Origin: Candidatus Eiseniibacteriota bacterium
Lineage (GTDB): Bacteria; Eisenbacteria; RBG-16-71-46; JAFGJU01
Direction of reading: 5' to 3'
NCBI GenBank assembly: GCA_020349905.1
Contig: CP070702.1
Location: 1,347,868 to 1,390,403 of the forward strand
Length of the DNA stretch: 42,536 nucleotides
Shown: piece by piece, positions 16,858 through 25,879 of the stretch
Layout of the letters: each line of letters opens with the position of its first letter
Position numbering within the stretch: the first letter of the stretch is position 1
The notes under the pieces: generated by a model
The model's input: only the letters and a program-made list of their open reading frames with translations
Databases searched by the model: none
What the model was told of the DNA's origin: nothing
Translations under genes and position numbers: made by a program

Positions 16858-19800
16858 TCAGAATTCTCCGCCAATGGAGACGTGTGTTCGATACCCTGAG
16901 ACGCTGTCGAAATCCGTGCGCCAGGCAAAATCCACCTTGAGTATGATGAACGAAAGTCCGGTTCTGAGCCCAGTGCCCAGCGACGCTCCGCCGTATGCAG
17001 GATTCATCCGAAGGCCGCCGACCCTGGTGAAAGGCTTGAAGCTCTCGTCGTCGCTCCACGCGGCGCCTATATCGAAGAAGAGAACGCCCTTTATGTTCCT
17101 GAACCCCACCGGGAGCGGCCACACGAGTCCCAACCGGTCGATGAACGGGAATCGAAACTCGCTGTTCACGAAGACGACCCTCGTGCCGACGAATTCGAAG
17201 TCTTCGTATCCACGCAACGTGTATGGGCCTCCAGTGAAGAAGCGCTGTGCATCCTCTCCCTCACTGAAAGCTCCCACGACTCGGAATGCGAACGAGTATC
17301 CCGGTGCGACCCTGATGTACTTGCGCAGGTCCGCCCAGCTCGTTTGAAAAGTCATGCTCTCGTCCGAGACACCGAGACCCGACGAGTAGGAGACAGCCCA
17401 TCTGGACCCGGACGCAGGTCCGTAGATGCCCCACTTGACCGTGTCTCCGACGAAGGTGACTCCCGGGGATAGCATTCGGCGCGTCTTGGCAGAGACTTCG
17501 TAGAACACGCCGAAATCCGGGTCGTATTCGTAGAAGACCCTGTCGACAGACAGGTGGGTCAGGTCGAAGTCGACTCTCTGGAATTTGCCGAACGGATAGC
17601 TGGCCAGAAGCATGAAACCGTAGTTTCTGTCAGAGAAGTACTTTTCCTCGGAAAACTCCTCACCAAGGGTGGTCGTCCTTGAGTAGTAGTAGCTCTTGTA
17701 GTGGAAGGCCCCCACCCCCAAGTCCAGACGTCGAGGCAAGTAGTAGTAGATTGCGATCACGTCCGTCTCCTCCACAGACGAGAAGAAGTCCGAGGCGATG
17801 TAGAACCTGTGGTTGCCCAGGAAATCGCTGAGCGATATCTCGGTGTTGCCTCCGAAGCCGAAGGCGGAAGTGTACTGGAAACCGCCAGTGATCCAGTCCG
17901 GCGAGAACTTGATCTTGTATCGCCTGGCCTCTGCTACCGCCAGGCTGCCCGGGGCCAAGGCGAGCCTGAGCGAATCGCTCTCAGCGCGCAGCGTGTCTGC
18001 CTCAACGACGCCCAGCTCCAGCGGGGGCAACAACGGATAAGGAGGATACGGTCCGGGCAGGCTCTCCAGAGTGTCTGCCGCCAGAGGCACGTTCTCTATT
18101 CGTCCCTCGGCAGCCAGGTCCTCCATCACCGCCTCAAGAGAGAGCGGTTCCTTCGCCACGTACACGTCCCACCCGCCCTCGGAAAACAGGGTGAAGGCCA
18201 GCCTGTCGCCGGCGGACCAGTCGGGCGTGAAAGCACCACCCAGAACGTCCGTCAGTCTGGTCAGGGTACCCTCCGCCAGGTCGAAGGCATACAGATTGCT
18301 GATTCCCTCCGGGCTCGAGGTGAAGATTATCCTCGCGCCGTCCGGAGACCAGGTCGGACTTCTGTCGCTGCCTCCGGTGTGGACGACCTTCTCGATCTCT
18401 CCGCTCTCGGGGTCTATGGCAAATACGGAGTAGTTGCCGATGCCCTGCTCAACTCTCTCGGGCCTGAGTTCAAAGGGCCAGTGCCTGTCTGAGGAAAACG
18501 CGATGCGGGTCCCGTCGGGAGACCAGGCGGCCTCGATGTCGTCGTACAGATCATCGGTCAAGCGCTCCAACGCGCCCGTCTCCAGGTGTAGCAGATAAAG
18601 GTCCGAGCGTCCTCCGCTCAAGCCGGTGAGAACAATGCGGCTGCCGTCAGGAGACCAGCTCGGGTAGGCAGCGCCACCCAGTTCGAGGGGGAATCTCTTC
18701 ACGACCTTCGCGCTCTTCACGTCCAGAAGATAGAGCACGTCTCCCTTTCCGCTTTTGGCAACAAACGCGATCTGCCGTTCGTCCGCGGACCACGCCAGAG
18801 CGCTCCTAAAGGACGGGATGACTTCGAAGCGCATCGACTTCTCTCCCCTGACCAGCCTGCGAAGGATCTTCCCGTCTATTGCCGACGCAAGGTATATGTC
18901 CATGTGCCCGTCCCTGTCCGAGAGAAAGACGAGCCTGTCCCCCCGGGGTGAGACCGCGGGGCTGAGGTTGAGAAAGGAACCGTCCTCCTTGTGATCGGTT
19001 ATACGTCTGCCGAACGTGCTGGGACTCTGGTGGACTGCCACCTCAGGCCAGTACTGCTTGCGCACTGCCTCCAGCCAGGTCTCACTAAACTTACGCACGT
19101 CCACGCCCAGGCTGGTCTCGAAGACTCTGTCCAGGTTCTTGCTCGTCTTCAGCGTCCTGATAACGTCGCGCAACTTTTCTCGCCCATACCTTTCCACAAG
19201 GAACACCACCGCCGATTGCCCCTGCTTGTAAACCAGATAACCCCCGCCCAACATCTCCAGGGGCAACGCGTATCCGGATATGGCCGCGTCGCGCATTATC
19301 ATGTCGGCGTTGCCGTCCCATCCCAGCGACTCGTATTCAGCCAGTCCTTCCATGAACCACAGAGGGACCTGGAAGAGGTACTGTGCGCTGAGGATCGAGT
19401 CCAGGATCCCGCCGTACATCATGTCGAACAGGAACGCGTGCGTCAGCTCGTGGACCAGGACGTGCCGCAGTTCCTCGTACGACCCCGTGAACGGAATCAC
19501 GACCCGGTTCTTGAAGATCTCCGTAAACCCGCCTACTCCTTCCTCCAGCAACTCAAACGTGACGTTCGTCTGCTCGAAGTCGTAGTGAGATTCGTAGATG
19601 ATTATCGGGATCTTCTTCTGGAGCCTGTGCCCCAAGCTCTCCGACAGCTTGACGGCCGCGGCCTCGGAGAGATCCAGCACTATGCTGGCGAGGGTGTCGG
19701 CGCCTGTGTAAAAGTAGACCTCAAAATTCTCAGACGACGCCACGCGCCAGTCGAACTGCCGATACTGGACTTTGTTCTTCCCGAACGTCTGGGCCGTGGC

Positions 19801-19887
19801 CGTGGTGGTCCCTGCGGCCGCCGCGGCCAGAAGAAGCACCAGAATGACCCACGCCGCCCTGCTGCTCGGATTTCGCCTATGTCTCAT
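16858..19887 (-). CDS. Outer-membrane fusion: gluzincin-type metallopeptidase, TolB/PD40 propeller, Omp85-type beta-barrel
   Basis: 1009 residues from ATG 19887. A signal peptide (about residues 10-32) is followed by a peptidase-MA-like domain: HELTH at 146-150 and WFMEGLAEY at 177-185 supply a HExxH zinc site and a downstream Glu. Residues about 285-600 form a TolB-like propeller with repeated W-S-P-D-G-x-R-I (AYPSWSPDGSRIVLTG, AAWSPDGTRIAFSS, PTWSPDGARIIFTS). From about 655 to the end is a beta-barrel with FFTGGPYTLRGYEDFEF (the VRGY-type L6 motif) and a C-terminal aromatic (GGEF). No POTRA domain is seen. The barrel should sit in the outer membrane. An ATG at 19944 is in frame, but the signal peptide and AAAGGA site favour 19887. 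It follows tamB and precedes uvrD closely. Confidence 0.85.
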   Translation of the reverse strand: MRHRRNPSSRAAWVILVLLLAAAAAGTTTATAQTFGKNKVQYRQFDWRVASSENFEVYFYTGADTLASIVLDLSEAAAVKLSESLGHRLQKKIPIIIYESHYDFEQTNVTFELLEEGVGGFTEIFKNRVVIPFTGSYEELRHVLVHELTHAFLFDMMYGGILDSILSAQYLFQVPLWFMEGLAEYESLGWDGNADMIMRDAAISGYALPLEMLGGGYLVYKQGQSAVVFLVERYGREKLRDVIRTLKTSKNLDRVFETSLGVDVRKFSETWLEAVRKQYWPEVAVHQSPSTFGRRITDHKEDGSFLNLSPAVSPRGDRLVFLSDRDGHMDIYLASAIDGKILRRLVRGEKSMRFEVIPSFRSALAWSADERQIAFVAKSGKGDVLYLLDVKSAKVVKRFPLELGGAAYPSWSPDGSRIVLTGLSGGRSDLYLLHLETGALERLTDDLYDDIEAAWSPDGTRIAFSSDRHWPFELRPERVEQGIGNYSVFAIDPESGEIEKVVHTGGSDRSPTWSPDGARIIFTSSPEGISNLYAFDLAEGTLTRLTDVLGGAFTPDWSAGDRLAFTLFSEGGWDVYVAKEPLSLEAVMEDLAAEGRIENVPLAADTLESLPGPYPPYPLLPPLELGVVEADTLRAESDSLRLALAPGSLAVAEARRYKIKFSPDWITGGFQYTSAFGFGGNTEISLSDFLGNHRFYIASDFFSSVEETDVIAIYYYLPRRLDLGVGAFHYKSYYYSRTTTLGEEFSEEKYFSDRNYGFMLLASYPFGKFQRVDFDLTHLSVDRVFYEYDPDFGVFYEVSAKTRRMLSPGVTFVGDTVKWGIYGPASGSRWAVSYSSGLGVSDESMTFQTSWADLRKYIRVAPGYSFAFRVVGAFSEGEDAQRFFTGGPYTLRGYEDFEFVGTRVVFVNSEFRFPFIDRLGLVWPLPVGFRNIKGVLFFDIGAAWSDDESFKPFTRVGGLRMNPAYGGASLGTGLRTGLSFIILKVDFAWRTDFDSVSGYRTHVSIGGEF

Positions 19888-19957
19888 CTCACCGTTCCTT
19901 TCCCAACCCCGTCCTTCACCGGACGCTGTCTCCGACCGACGCATGCACTCCGGTCGC

Positions 19958-22900
19958 TCAGTATTCGTATTTCAGCTTGAGGTCCAGATTGTACTTGTCC
20001 CTCTCGCTTCCAGTGAACCTGTCCCGGCTCACGACCTCGCCTCTCAAGAACAGCAACTCGCTGAGCCTGTATTCCACGGAGACGTCCCTTTCGGAGGTCC
20101 TGGTCAGTCCCTGCGAATAGCGCAGATATAGCTCAGGCGTGATGTACTTTCCCACGCCCCAGCGCACCCCGCTCAGCGAACCGGTTCCCTCCAGCCCGCT
20201 GCCGAACTCTATCGAGTCGACCCATCTGACTTCTCGGGCCAGCCTTCTTTCTATCTGCCTCAGGAAGTAGTTGCCGACCGAGCCGGTCACACCTGGCACT
20301 AACCCTCCTTCTACGCCCTCTCCTTGTTCGACGGCCACGTACTTGCCCACCGTGAGCAGGCGGACGATCTCCGTGTGAGAAAGATTCGGGTCCTCAGACG
20401 AAAAGCGTATGTTCGGCTCGCTGAGTCTCCCGCTGAGCGTGAGAAACACTCTTCGGCCCGAGGTCCGCGTTTCCGCCTCGATGCTCATCTCGGGGTCAAT
20501 GGCGCCGACGTCCTTGAACTCCAGCGTGCCGGACGTGATTCTAAACTCGTTGTCGAAGACGTAGTACTTACCCCTCAGGATTCTGAGAGAGCCCAGAAGA
20601 ATCAGCCCGGACATGTCCTGCCTGGCGGTCAAGGAGCCCGCCAATTCTATCTCCGCGTTGGTGTTCTTCAGCCACAGATTGTTTGGGATCTCCACCTCGA
20701 TGTCGCAGAACCAGCGTTGCTCCTGCGGAGGGCCGCTGCTGGCCTGGAATTCCCTGGCTATCAGACCCTGCCGCAGATCCACCTTCCCGGTTATCTGTGC
20801 GTACTTACCTCTGTCCTTCACTTCGACGGACGAGATGTCGAGGACAAAATCGCCCCTCACCGCTATGTCCTCCGGGTCGCCGGCCGTGACCTTCTTTCCT
20901 CTTATGAGAAACTCGTACTCGCCTCTTCTCTCCTCGCTCAGGTAGAACTTGCCGCTCCCCTCGAAGCGTCCCCTGTCCAGTCTGGCCGTACACTTCACGA
21001 GCTCGATCGCCTCTTCGCTGAGAGTTACCTGAGCGTCCAGGTCTTCCAACGTCTCCTCTCTTCCCGCCAATCGCAGCGTGGCGTTCTTCAACTCGAAGCC
21101 CCCTCGAAGACGTGGATTCCTGAACGTCCCACTCAACTCGGCCTCACCTCGAGTGAGCCCGGAGCATGAACCCAGCTGCTTCAGGAAGAGCGTCGCCACA
21201 GAGAAGTCGCTTTCCGAGAGTCGCACGGTCAGCCTCATCGGAGCGTCCGGAAAACTCAGGCCTCCCGAGCTGAGATCCAGGGCAGCAGGAAAGAAACCGT
21301 TGACCTCGCCCCTCGCGTCTTGTTCCAGAAGCTGGATCTGGGACACAGTGCAGACTCCGTCCTTGAGCACCACGTCTGCTGAGAGACCCGCCAGCCGGTA
21401 TTCCTTCAGCCGCAGATTCTGCGCCTTCAGGTCAACGGCCGCCCCAGGGTTCTCCAGGTAGCCCTCCAGCTTGGCCTTTCCATCCACCACGCCACCGATC
21501 CCCGCCAGAGCCGGATGCCACTCCGAGAACTCTGAGAGATCCAACCCGGACACAGCAACACCCAGGTCCGCCCGCACTCCCGGCGGCATCGATCCGCGGG
21601 CCCGCAGCGTGTCCAAGAACTCGAGCAGGTCCGAGCTGAGGGTGAGCGTTCCTGACGCTCTGAGGTCACCTCCGCCCTTCCGGAGCTCCAGGTGCTCCAG
21701 CACGACGTCTCTACCGGAGGCCGCACCTATGAGCGAGATTCCGTCCACTGCCCTCTCAGCCACGCGGGCGCCGAGCCAGTCGATGTCCGCGTCCACGACC
21801 AGCCCATCGCCGTGCCGCTCAAAGGCGATTCGGCCCAGAACGCTTCCCCCCAGTCCGAGACGGCCTCCCAGGGCCTTCTCGATGTCCAGCGAGTCGAGAT
21901 CCACGTTCCCAGCGAGCCTCCCTGCTCCCGGTTCATAGGAACCCCGAGCGGCCACGCGGGACTCGCCCGCGTAGAGGCCGAGGTCCTTCACTTCCATGAT
22001 CCCCCTCCGCCACGACAACCGCACGGCTCCTTCGTTCCGCCATTCAAGCCCGTCGAGAGCGACCTTAAGCCTGTCGATGCCTACGTCCATACCCTCCTCG
22101 CAGAAGAGCACAGCTGCTTCTGCCGCGAAGGCCGTGTCGCGCCCCGCGCCCTCAACCGTTGCCTCCAGCAGAGCCCGCACGGGCCCGCATACCTCGCCCT
22201 CTTGCGCCTCACCGGGCTCGTGTCCATTCCCTCCTGCTGTCAGGGCGGACTGGAGCACCAGCGAGTCCAGCTCTATACCGAACACTTTCGCAGGGTCCAT
22301 GACTCCGCGCCCGTGCAATGAAACAGAAGGCAGCAAGGAGCCCCGGACGTACATCTGCCGCACGGTTCCGGATGCCACGGGAGGTGCAGTGCGATCGATG
22401 CTCCCTGCCAGCTCCAGTTCCACGTCCAGCGCCTCCGCAGACCCGCTGAGTCGAAGACCTCCCGTTAGAAGACCGTCCAGGTCGAAAGCGTCCCCAAGAC
22501 TCTCGAACTCCGAGAGCTTCTTCAACCAGACGCTCAAAAGAAGATCTATCTCTCCCTCTCCGCCCACACTTCCCGTTCCGCTTGCCCCGTAACCCGCGCC
22601 CTTTACGTCTAAAGAGGAGAGCGTGAGCTCCCCGGCCTCAACACTCCCCGTCGCCGTGGCCTCAGTGAACGACACGCCTGCGTAGCGACCTCCGTCCAGG
22701 AAGACCCCCACTTCTCCTTCTCTGTCCGGAGCGCCAAGCCGTCTCCCCGAGAACGTGAATCTGCCGCTCAGAGCACCCCGGGGCACGTTCGGCAAGGCCA
22801 GGAGGTCCGACCAGTTGCCCGGGTCGAAGTTCATGAAGTCAATGCTCACCACCTGTGACTCACCCGGTCCGAGGTCGAACGTGCCTTCAAACAGGCTCTC

Positions 22901-23884
22901 GTCGGACTTGAGCCGGAACTTGTTCGCCCATCTGCCGCCGTCCGCTGTGCTGGCAATGTCCAGGGATTCGATAGCGTGCGCTCCGTACGTTCCCCTGAGT
23001 GAAGACCCGATCCCCAGGGGGCCTCCCTCCTCCCGTGTGACTCTCACTGTCCCCGCAACCTCTCCCGCTTCCGGCAGGAAAGACAGCATCTGGAAGCCCC
23101 GCACCTCCGAGAGTGAAAACCTGTTCAGAACCGCCTGGAGGTCTATCGGGCCCTCTGCCCGGACCGAGGATCTCCCGTCAAGGCTCAGGGTGGACCCCGA
23201 TGTCCGCACCTCGACGTCCTCGGCTGTCAGATTCTCCTCGAAAAAGCGGAGAGTCCCTGTGGAGCGTTCCACCCTGAGTTGCAACGGCGTAGCAAAAAAA
23301 GCCAGCGAGAAGTTCTCCATAGAGACGCCGTCATTCCCACTCCTGAAGGCCCCCTCCAGAGACACGTTCTCCATAACGAGGCCCTCGTCTTCGCCCTCAA
23401 TCCTCAGCTCTCCGTTTGCCACCCTGAAACGTTCCACCGCAAAAAGGAACGCCTCGCCTTTCCCCTGCTTCTTCGCCCCGTCTCCGAACCGCGGCCAGAG
23501 GAAGTCCCCGGTCTCCCCGCGAGAGAACGAAACCACCGGTTCCGCGAACTCCACCGAGCTGAGCCTGAACGCTCTGCGGGAGAGCTGGGAAAGCTTGTAT
23601 TCCAGGGTGACCCTCTTTGCTTCAACGAAACTCCTCCACTCCTCCCCGTCCCGCACCAGCAGGCGCGCGTCATGAATTGTCAAAGAGCCCAGAGGATTTC
23701 CAGAGATTCGGGACATCTCTATCCTGGTCGAGTCGTTCGCGACGAGGAACTCCTGGACGATCCTCTCGACTCTCTTCGCAACGGCGGCCTGTCGCGTCTG
23801 CCACAGGAAGATTGCCACCAAGAGAACAACGGTCACGAGCAGCGCCAGGGCGAACACCGTTATCCTCAGCGCTCTTCGAACCAT
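19958..23884 (-). CDS. tamB: TamB/DUF490 translocation and assembly module protein
   Basis: 1308 residues. One N-terminal membrane helix (about 7-29) is followed by a very long beta-rich body of AsmA/TamB type. The C-terminal DUF490 domain includes GSLRILRGKYYVFDNEFRI, EAETRTSGRRVFLTLSG, SQGLTRTSERDVSVEY and an ending in alternating strands (LDLKLKYEY). Known TamB proteins span the periplasm, pair with TamA and act in outer-membrane protein assembly and phospholipid transport. It lies 90 bases after an Omp85 gene with three POTRA domains, which supports a TamAB pair. An AAGGAG site is present but about 12 bases from the ATG. Confidence 0.92.
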   Translation of the reverse strand: MVRRALRITVFALALLVTVVLLVAIFLWQTRQAAVAKRVERIVQEFLVANDSTRIEMSRISGNPLGSLTIHDARLLVRDGEEWRSFVEAKRVTLEYKLSQLSRRAFRLSSVEFAEPVVSFSRGETGDFLWPRFGDGAKKQGKGEAFLFAVERFRVANGELRIEGEDEGLVMENVSLEGAFRSGNDGVSMENFSLAFFATPLQLRVERSTGTLRFFEENLTAEDVEVRTSGSTLSLDGRSSVRAEGPIDLQAVLNRFSLSEVRGFQMLSFLPEAGEVAGTVRVTREEGGPLGIGSSLRGTYGAHAIESLDIASTADGGRWANKFRLKSDESLFEGTFDLGPGESQVVSIDFMNFDPGNWSDLLALPNVPRGALSGRFTFSGRRLGAPDREGEVGVFLDGGRYAGVSFTEATATGSVEAGELTLSSLDVKGAGYGASGTGSVGGEGEIDLLLSVWLKKLSEFESLGDAFDLDGLLTGGLRLSGSAEALDVELELAGSIDRTAPPVASGTVRQMYVRGSLLPSVSLHGRGVMDPAKVFGIELDSLVLQSALTAGGNGHEPGEAQEGEVCGPVRALLEATVEGAGRDTAFAAEAAVLFCEEGMDVGIDRLKVALDGLEWRNEGAVRLSWRRGIMEVKDLGLYAGESRVAARGSYEPGAGRLAGNVDLDSLDIEKALGGRLGLGGSVLGRIAFERHGDGLVVDADIDWLGARVAERAVDGISLIGAASGRDVVLEHLELRKGGGDLRASGTLTLSSDLLEFLDTLRARGSMPPGVRADLGVAVSGLDLSEFSEWHPALAGIGGVVDGKAKLEGYLENPGAAVDLKAQNLRLKEYRLAGLSADVVLKDGVCTVSQIQLLEQDARGEVNGFFPAALDLSSGGLSFPDAPMRLTVRLSESDFSVATLFLKQLGSCSGLTRGEAELSGTFRNPRLRGGFELKNATLRLAGREETLEDLDAQVTLSEEAIELVKCTARLDRGRFEGSGKFYLSEERRGEYEFLIRGKKVTAGDPEDIAVRGDFVLDISSVEVKDRGKYAQITGKVDLRQGLIAREFQASSGPPQEQRWFCDIEVEIPNNLWLKNTNAEIELAGSLTARQDMSGLILLGSLRILRGKYYVFDNEFRITSGTLEFKDVGAIDPEMSIEAETRTSGRRVFLTLSGRLSEPNIRFSSEDPNLSHTEIVRLLTVGKYVAVEQGEGVEGGLVPGVTGSVGNYFLRQIERRLAREVRWVDSIEFGSGLEGTGSLSGVRWGVGKYITPELYLRYSQGLTRTSERDVSVEYRLSELLFLRGEVVSRDRFTGSERDKYNLDLKLKYEY

Positions 23885-23974
23885 TTGCTCAAACCACTCC
23901 TTCCAGTTCCCGCTCGAGGCACCTCACGACCCGGCCCGTCTTCAGCTCGACGGCCCGCGATACAGCTCCGGGGA

Positions 23975-25879
23975 CTAAAATGCCTGCCCCAGGCTCAAAT
24001 GAAACTGCCCCCTGTCGTCTCCGTCGCGAACCGAAAGTCTAAGCTTTCTGCCGTAATCCATGCGCACGGGCCCGACCGGAGTCTCTATTCTGAGGCCCGC
24101 GCCGTACGAATAGCGATAGTCGGAATCCTCGACGTCAGATATTCCCGGGTCGAAGGACCTCAACGTGACGTCCGACGGATTCCTCCACACGCTCCCGCCG
24201 TCCAGGAATAGAGCCCCGGAGACCCTCCAGAAAAGAGGAAACCGGGCCTCGACGTTAGTGAGGACGAGAAACCTCCCGCCCGTGACCGTGCCGCTTTCGT
24301 CTCTGGGGCCCAATTCGTCGTCCTCAACGTATCCTCGAACGGACGTCGCGCCCCCCGTCCTGAACCGCTCCTGGAACGGGATCCTCTCCCAGGATGTTAT
24401 ACCCCGGGTCTCGCCGAACGGCTCGGCAAAACCGACCTTCACGCGCGTCGCCAGAACGGCCCCCCGGACAGGCGTGTACCAGCTCGACGAAAGCAGTATC
24501 CTGTGGAAGCTGTAGTTACCTCCCAGAGCTCCACCGGCAACCTTCCACGAGAGCTCCTGCTGGGAGCCCATCGCGGGATCGAATATGTCGTTTCTGGTGT
24601 CCCGCAAGAACGACAGGTAGAGACTCCTGGTCACGTACTCCTTCCAGAGCGCAGCGGGATCCGTCGTGTACACCCACCTGTTGTCGTAGCTGGCGAACAC
24701 CTTCGAGAACGAAGAAAGGTCTCTCTTGGCCGAGAAGGTGAATCCGTTGAACTCCTCAGAGAAGGCCGCCTCCTTCTTGTACTGGTGATAGAGGACCAGT
24801 TGCCCTGCGGTCCTGGTCCCGAAAAGCCACGGTTCGACCGTCCCGACCTCGAATCTGGTCTCGTCCAGGACTGCCTTGCGCTGGCTGAAAAGCCATCTGC
24901 CGAAAGCGAAGTTGGCGGAGGTGAAGAAACGCTGACCGCTCCTCAGGACGTTTCTGTGACCCCATTCCCCGAATACCCTGAGCTGGTCGCTGGAGCCGTA
25001 TCCTATCCCCGTGCCGACCCACGCCATCTTGCGTTCTTTGACGAACACCCTGAGGTCCACTACCGCCGCCATGCTGTCGGCCGTCATGGGGGACAAACGC
25101 ACGTCCGAGTAAAGTCCCGTATCGTAGATGCGCTGCTGCGTCCTGACCAGCTGAGAGCGACGCAGGACGTCCCCCTCCCTCACCGTCACCTCCCGCCTGA
25201 CGAGCCACCGGCCAGTTACCTTGTTGCCTTCAACGTGGACCTTACCGGCCCTGGCCTGAATGCCCTCCTTCACAATGTAGTAGAGCCGTGCCCTGTTTTC
25301 CTCGAACACGGTGTTATCTGACACCGAGGCGTAGATGTAGCCCGCCTCTGCGTACTTCTCCAGAATCCCGCGCTTGTCGTCCTCTATGGAATAAGGGTCG
25401 AACGGCGCCCCGATTCTGAGGCGCAGACCCTTCCTGATTCTCTTCTCGGATAACGCAGAGACACCGCCCAAATTCACGGCCTCCACCAGGGTCAGGGGTC
25501 CCTCGTGGAACTCGAGATAGATGTTCACTGCCCGTCCCTTCCGCACCTTCTCAACGCTCTGCGAATCCACCCTGGCCTTCAGATACCCGTGTCTCCTGTA
25601 TAGGCCCAGGATGGACTCGATGTCGGCCTGGAGGAAATCCTTCCTGAAGGTGCTTCTCGAGAAGGGTCTCAAGAGTGAGCGCTCCTTTGTCTTCATGACC
25701 CGCCTGAGCTTGCTGTCTGAGAACACTTCGTTCCCTTCGATCCGGATGTCCCGAACGTAGGGGGCCTTGAAGATGTCGGCGCAGGAAGAGGTGCCGGGCA
25801 AGACGGCCAGAGCGCAGAAGATTCCCAGGGAGGTGAGACTCCTATTCAGATAGGATCGCCCCGGTCGTGTCGGCTTCAC
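23975..25879 (-). CDS. tamA: Omp85-family outer-membrane protein, TamA-like (three POTRA domains)
   Basis: 634 residues from GTG 25879. A signal peptide is followed by three POTRA-like repeats (about 40-128, 129-205, 206-285, each with G-x-x-x-x-x-x-x-I/L-R-x-x-x and an LYRRHGYLKA- or LEKYAEAGYIYA-like helix). The 16-strand-type barrel runs from about 285 and contains the conserved L6 segment TGGATSVRGY, ending in phenylalanine (GQAF). Three POTRAs, not five, and a following tamB point to TamA. Its position after rseP is where bamA usually lies, so it could instead be a short BamA. GTG 25879 has AAGGTGG 8 bases upstream; GTG 25891 is the alternative. The 5' end overlaps rseP. Confidence 0.88.
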   Translation of the reverse strand: MKPTRPGRSYLNRSLTSLGIFCALAVLPGTSSCADIFKAPYVRDIRIEGNEVFSDSKLRRVMKTKERSLLRPFSRSTFRKDFLQADIESILGLYRRHGYLKARVDSQSVEKVRKGRAVNIYLEFHEGPLTLVEAVNLGGVSALSEKRIRKGLRLRIGAPFDPYSIEDDKRGILEKYAEAGYIYASVSDNTVFEENRARLYYIVKEGIQARAGKVHVEGNKVTGRWLVRREVTVREGDVLRRSQLVRTQQRIYDTGLYSDVRLSPMTADSMAAVVDLRVFVKERKMAWVGTGIGYGSSDQLRVFGEWGHRNVLRSGQRFFTSANFAFGRWLFSQRKAVLDETRFEVGTVEPWLFGTRTAGQLVLYHQYKKEAAFSEEFNGFTFSAKRDLSSFSKVFASYDNRWVYTTDPAALWKEYVTRSLYLSFLRDTRNDIFDPAMGSQQELSWKVAGGALGGNYSFHRILLSSSWYTPVRGAVLATRVKVGFAEPFGETRGITSWERIPFQERFRTGGATSVRGYVEDDELGPRDESGTVTGGRFLVLTNVEARFPLFWRVSGALFLDGGSVWRNPSDVTLRSFDPGISDVEDSDYRYSYGAGLRIETPVGPVRMDYGRKLRLSVRDGDDRGQFHLSLGQAF

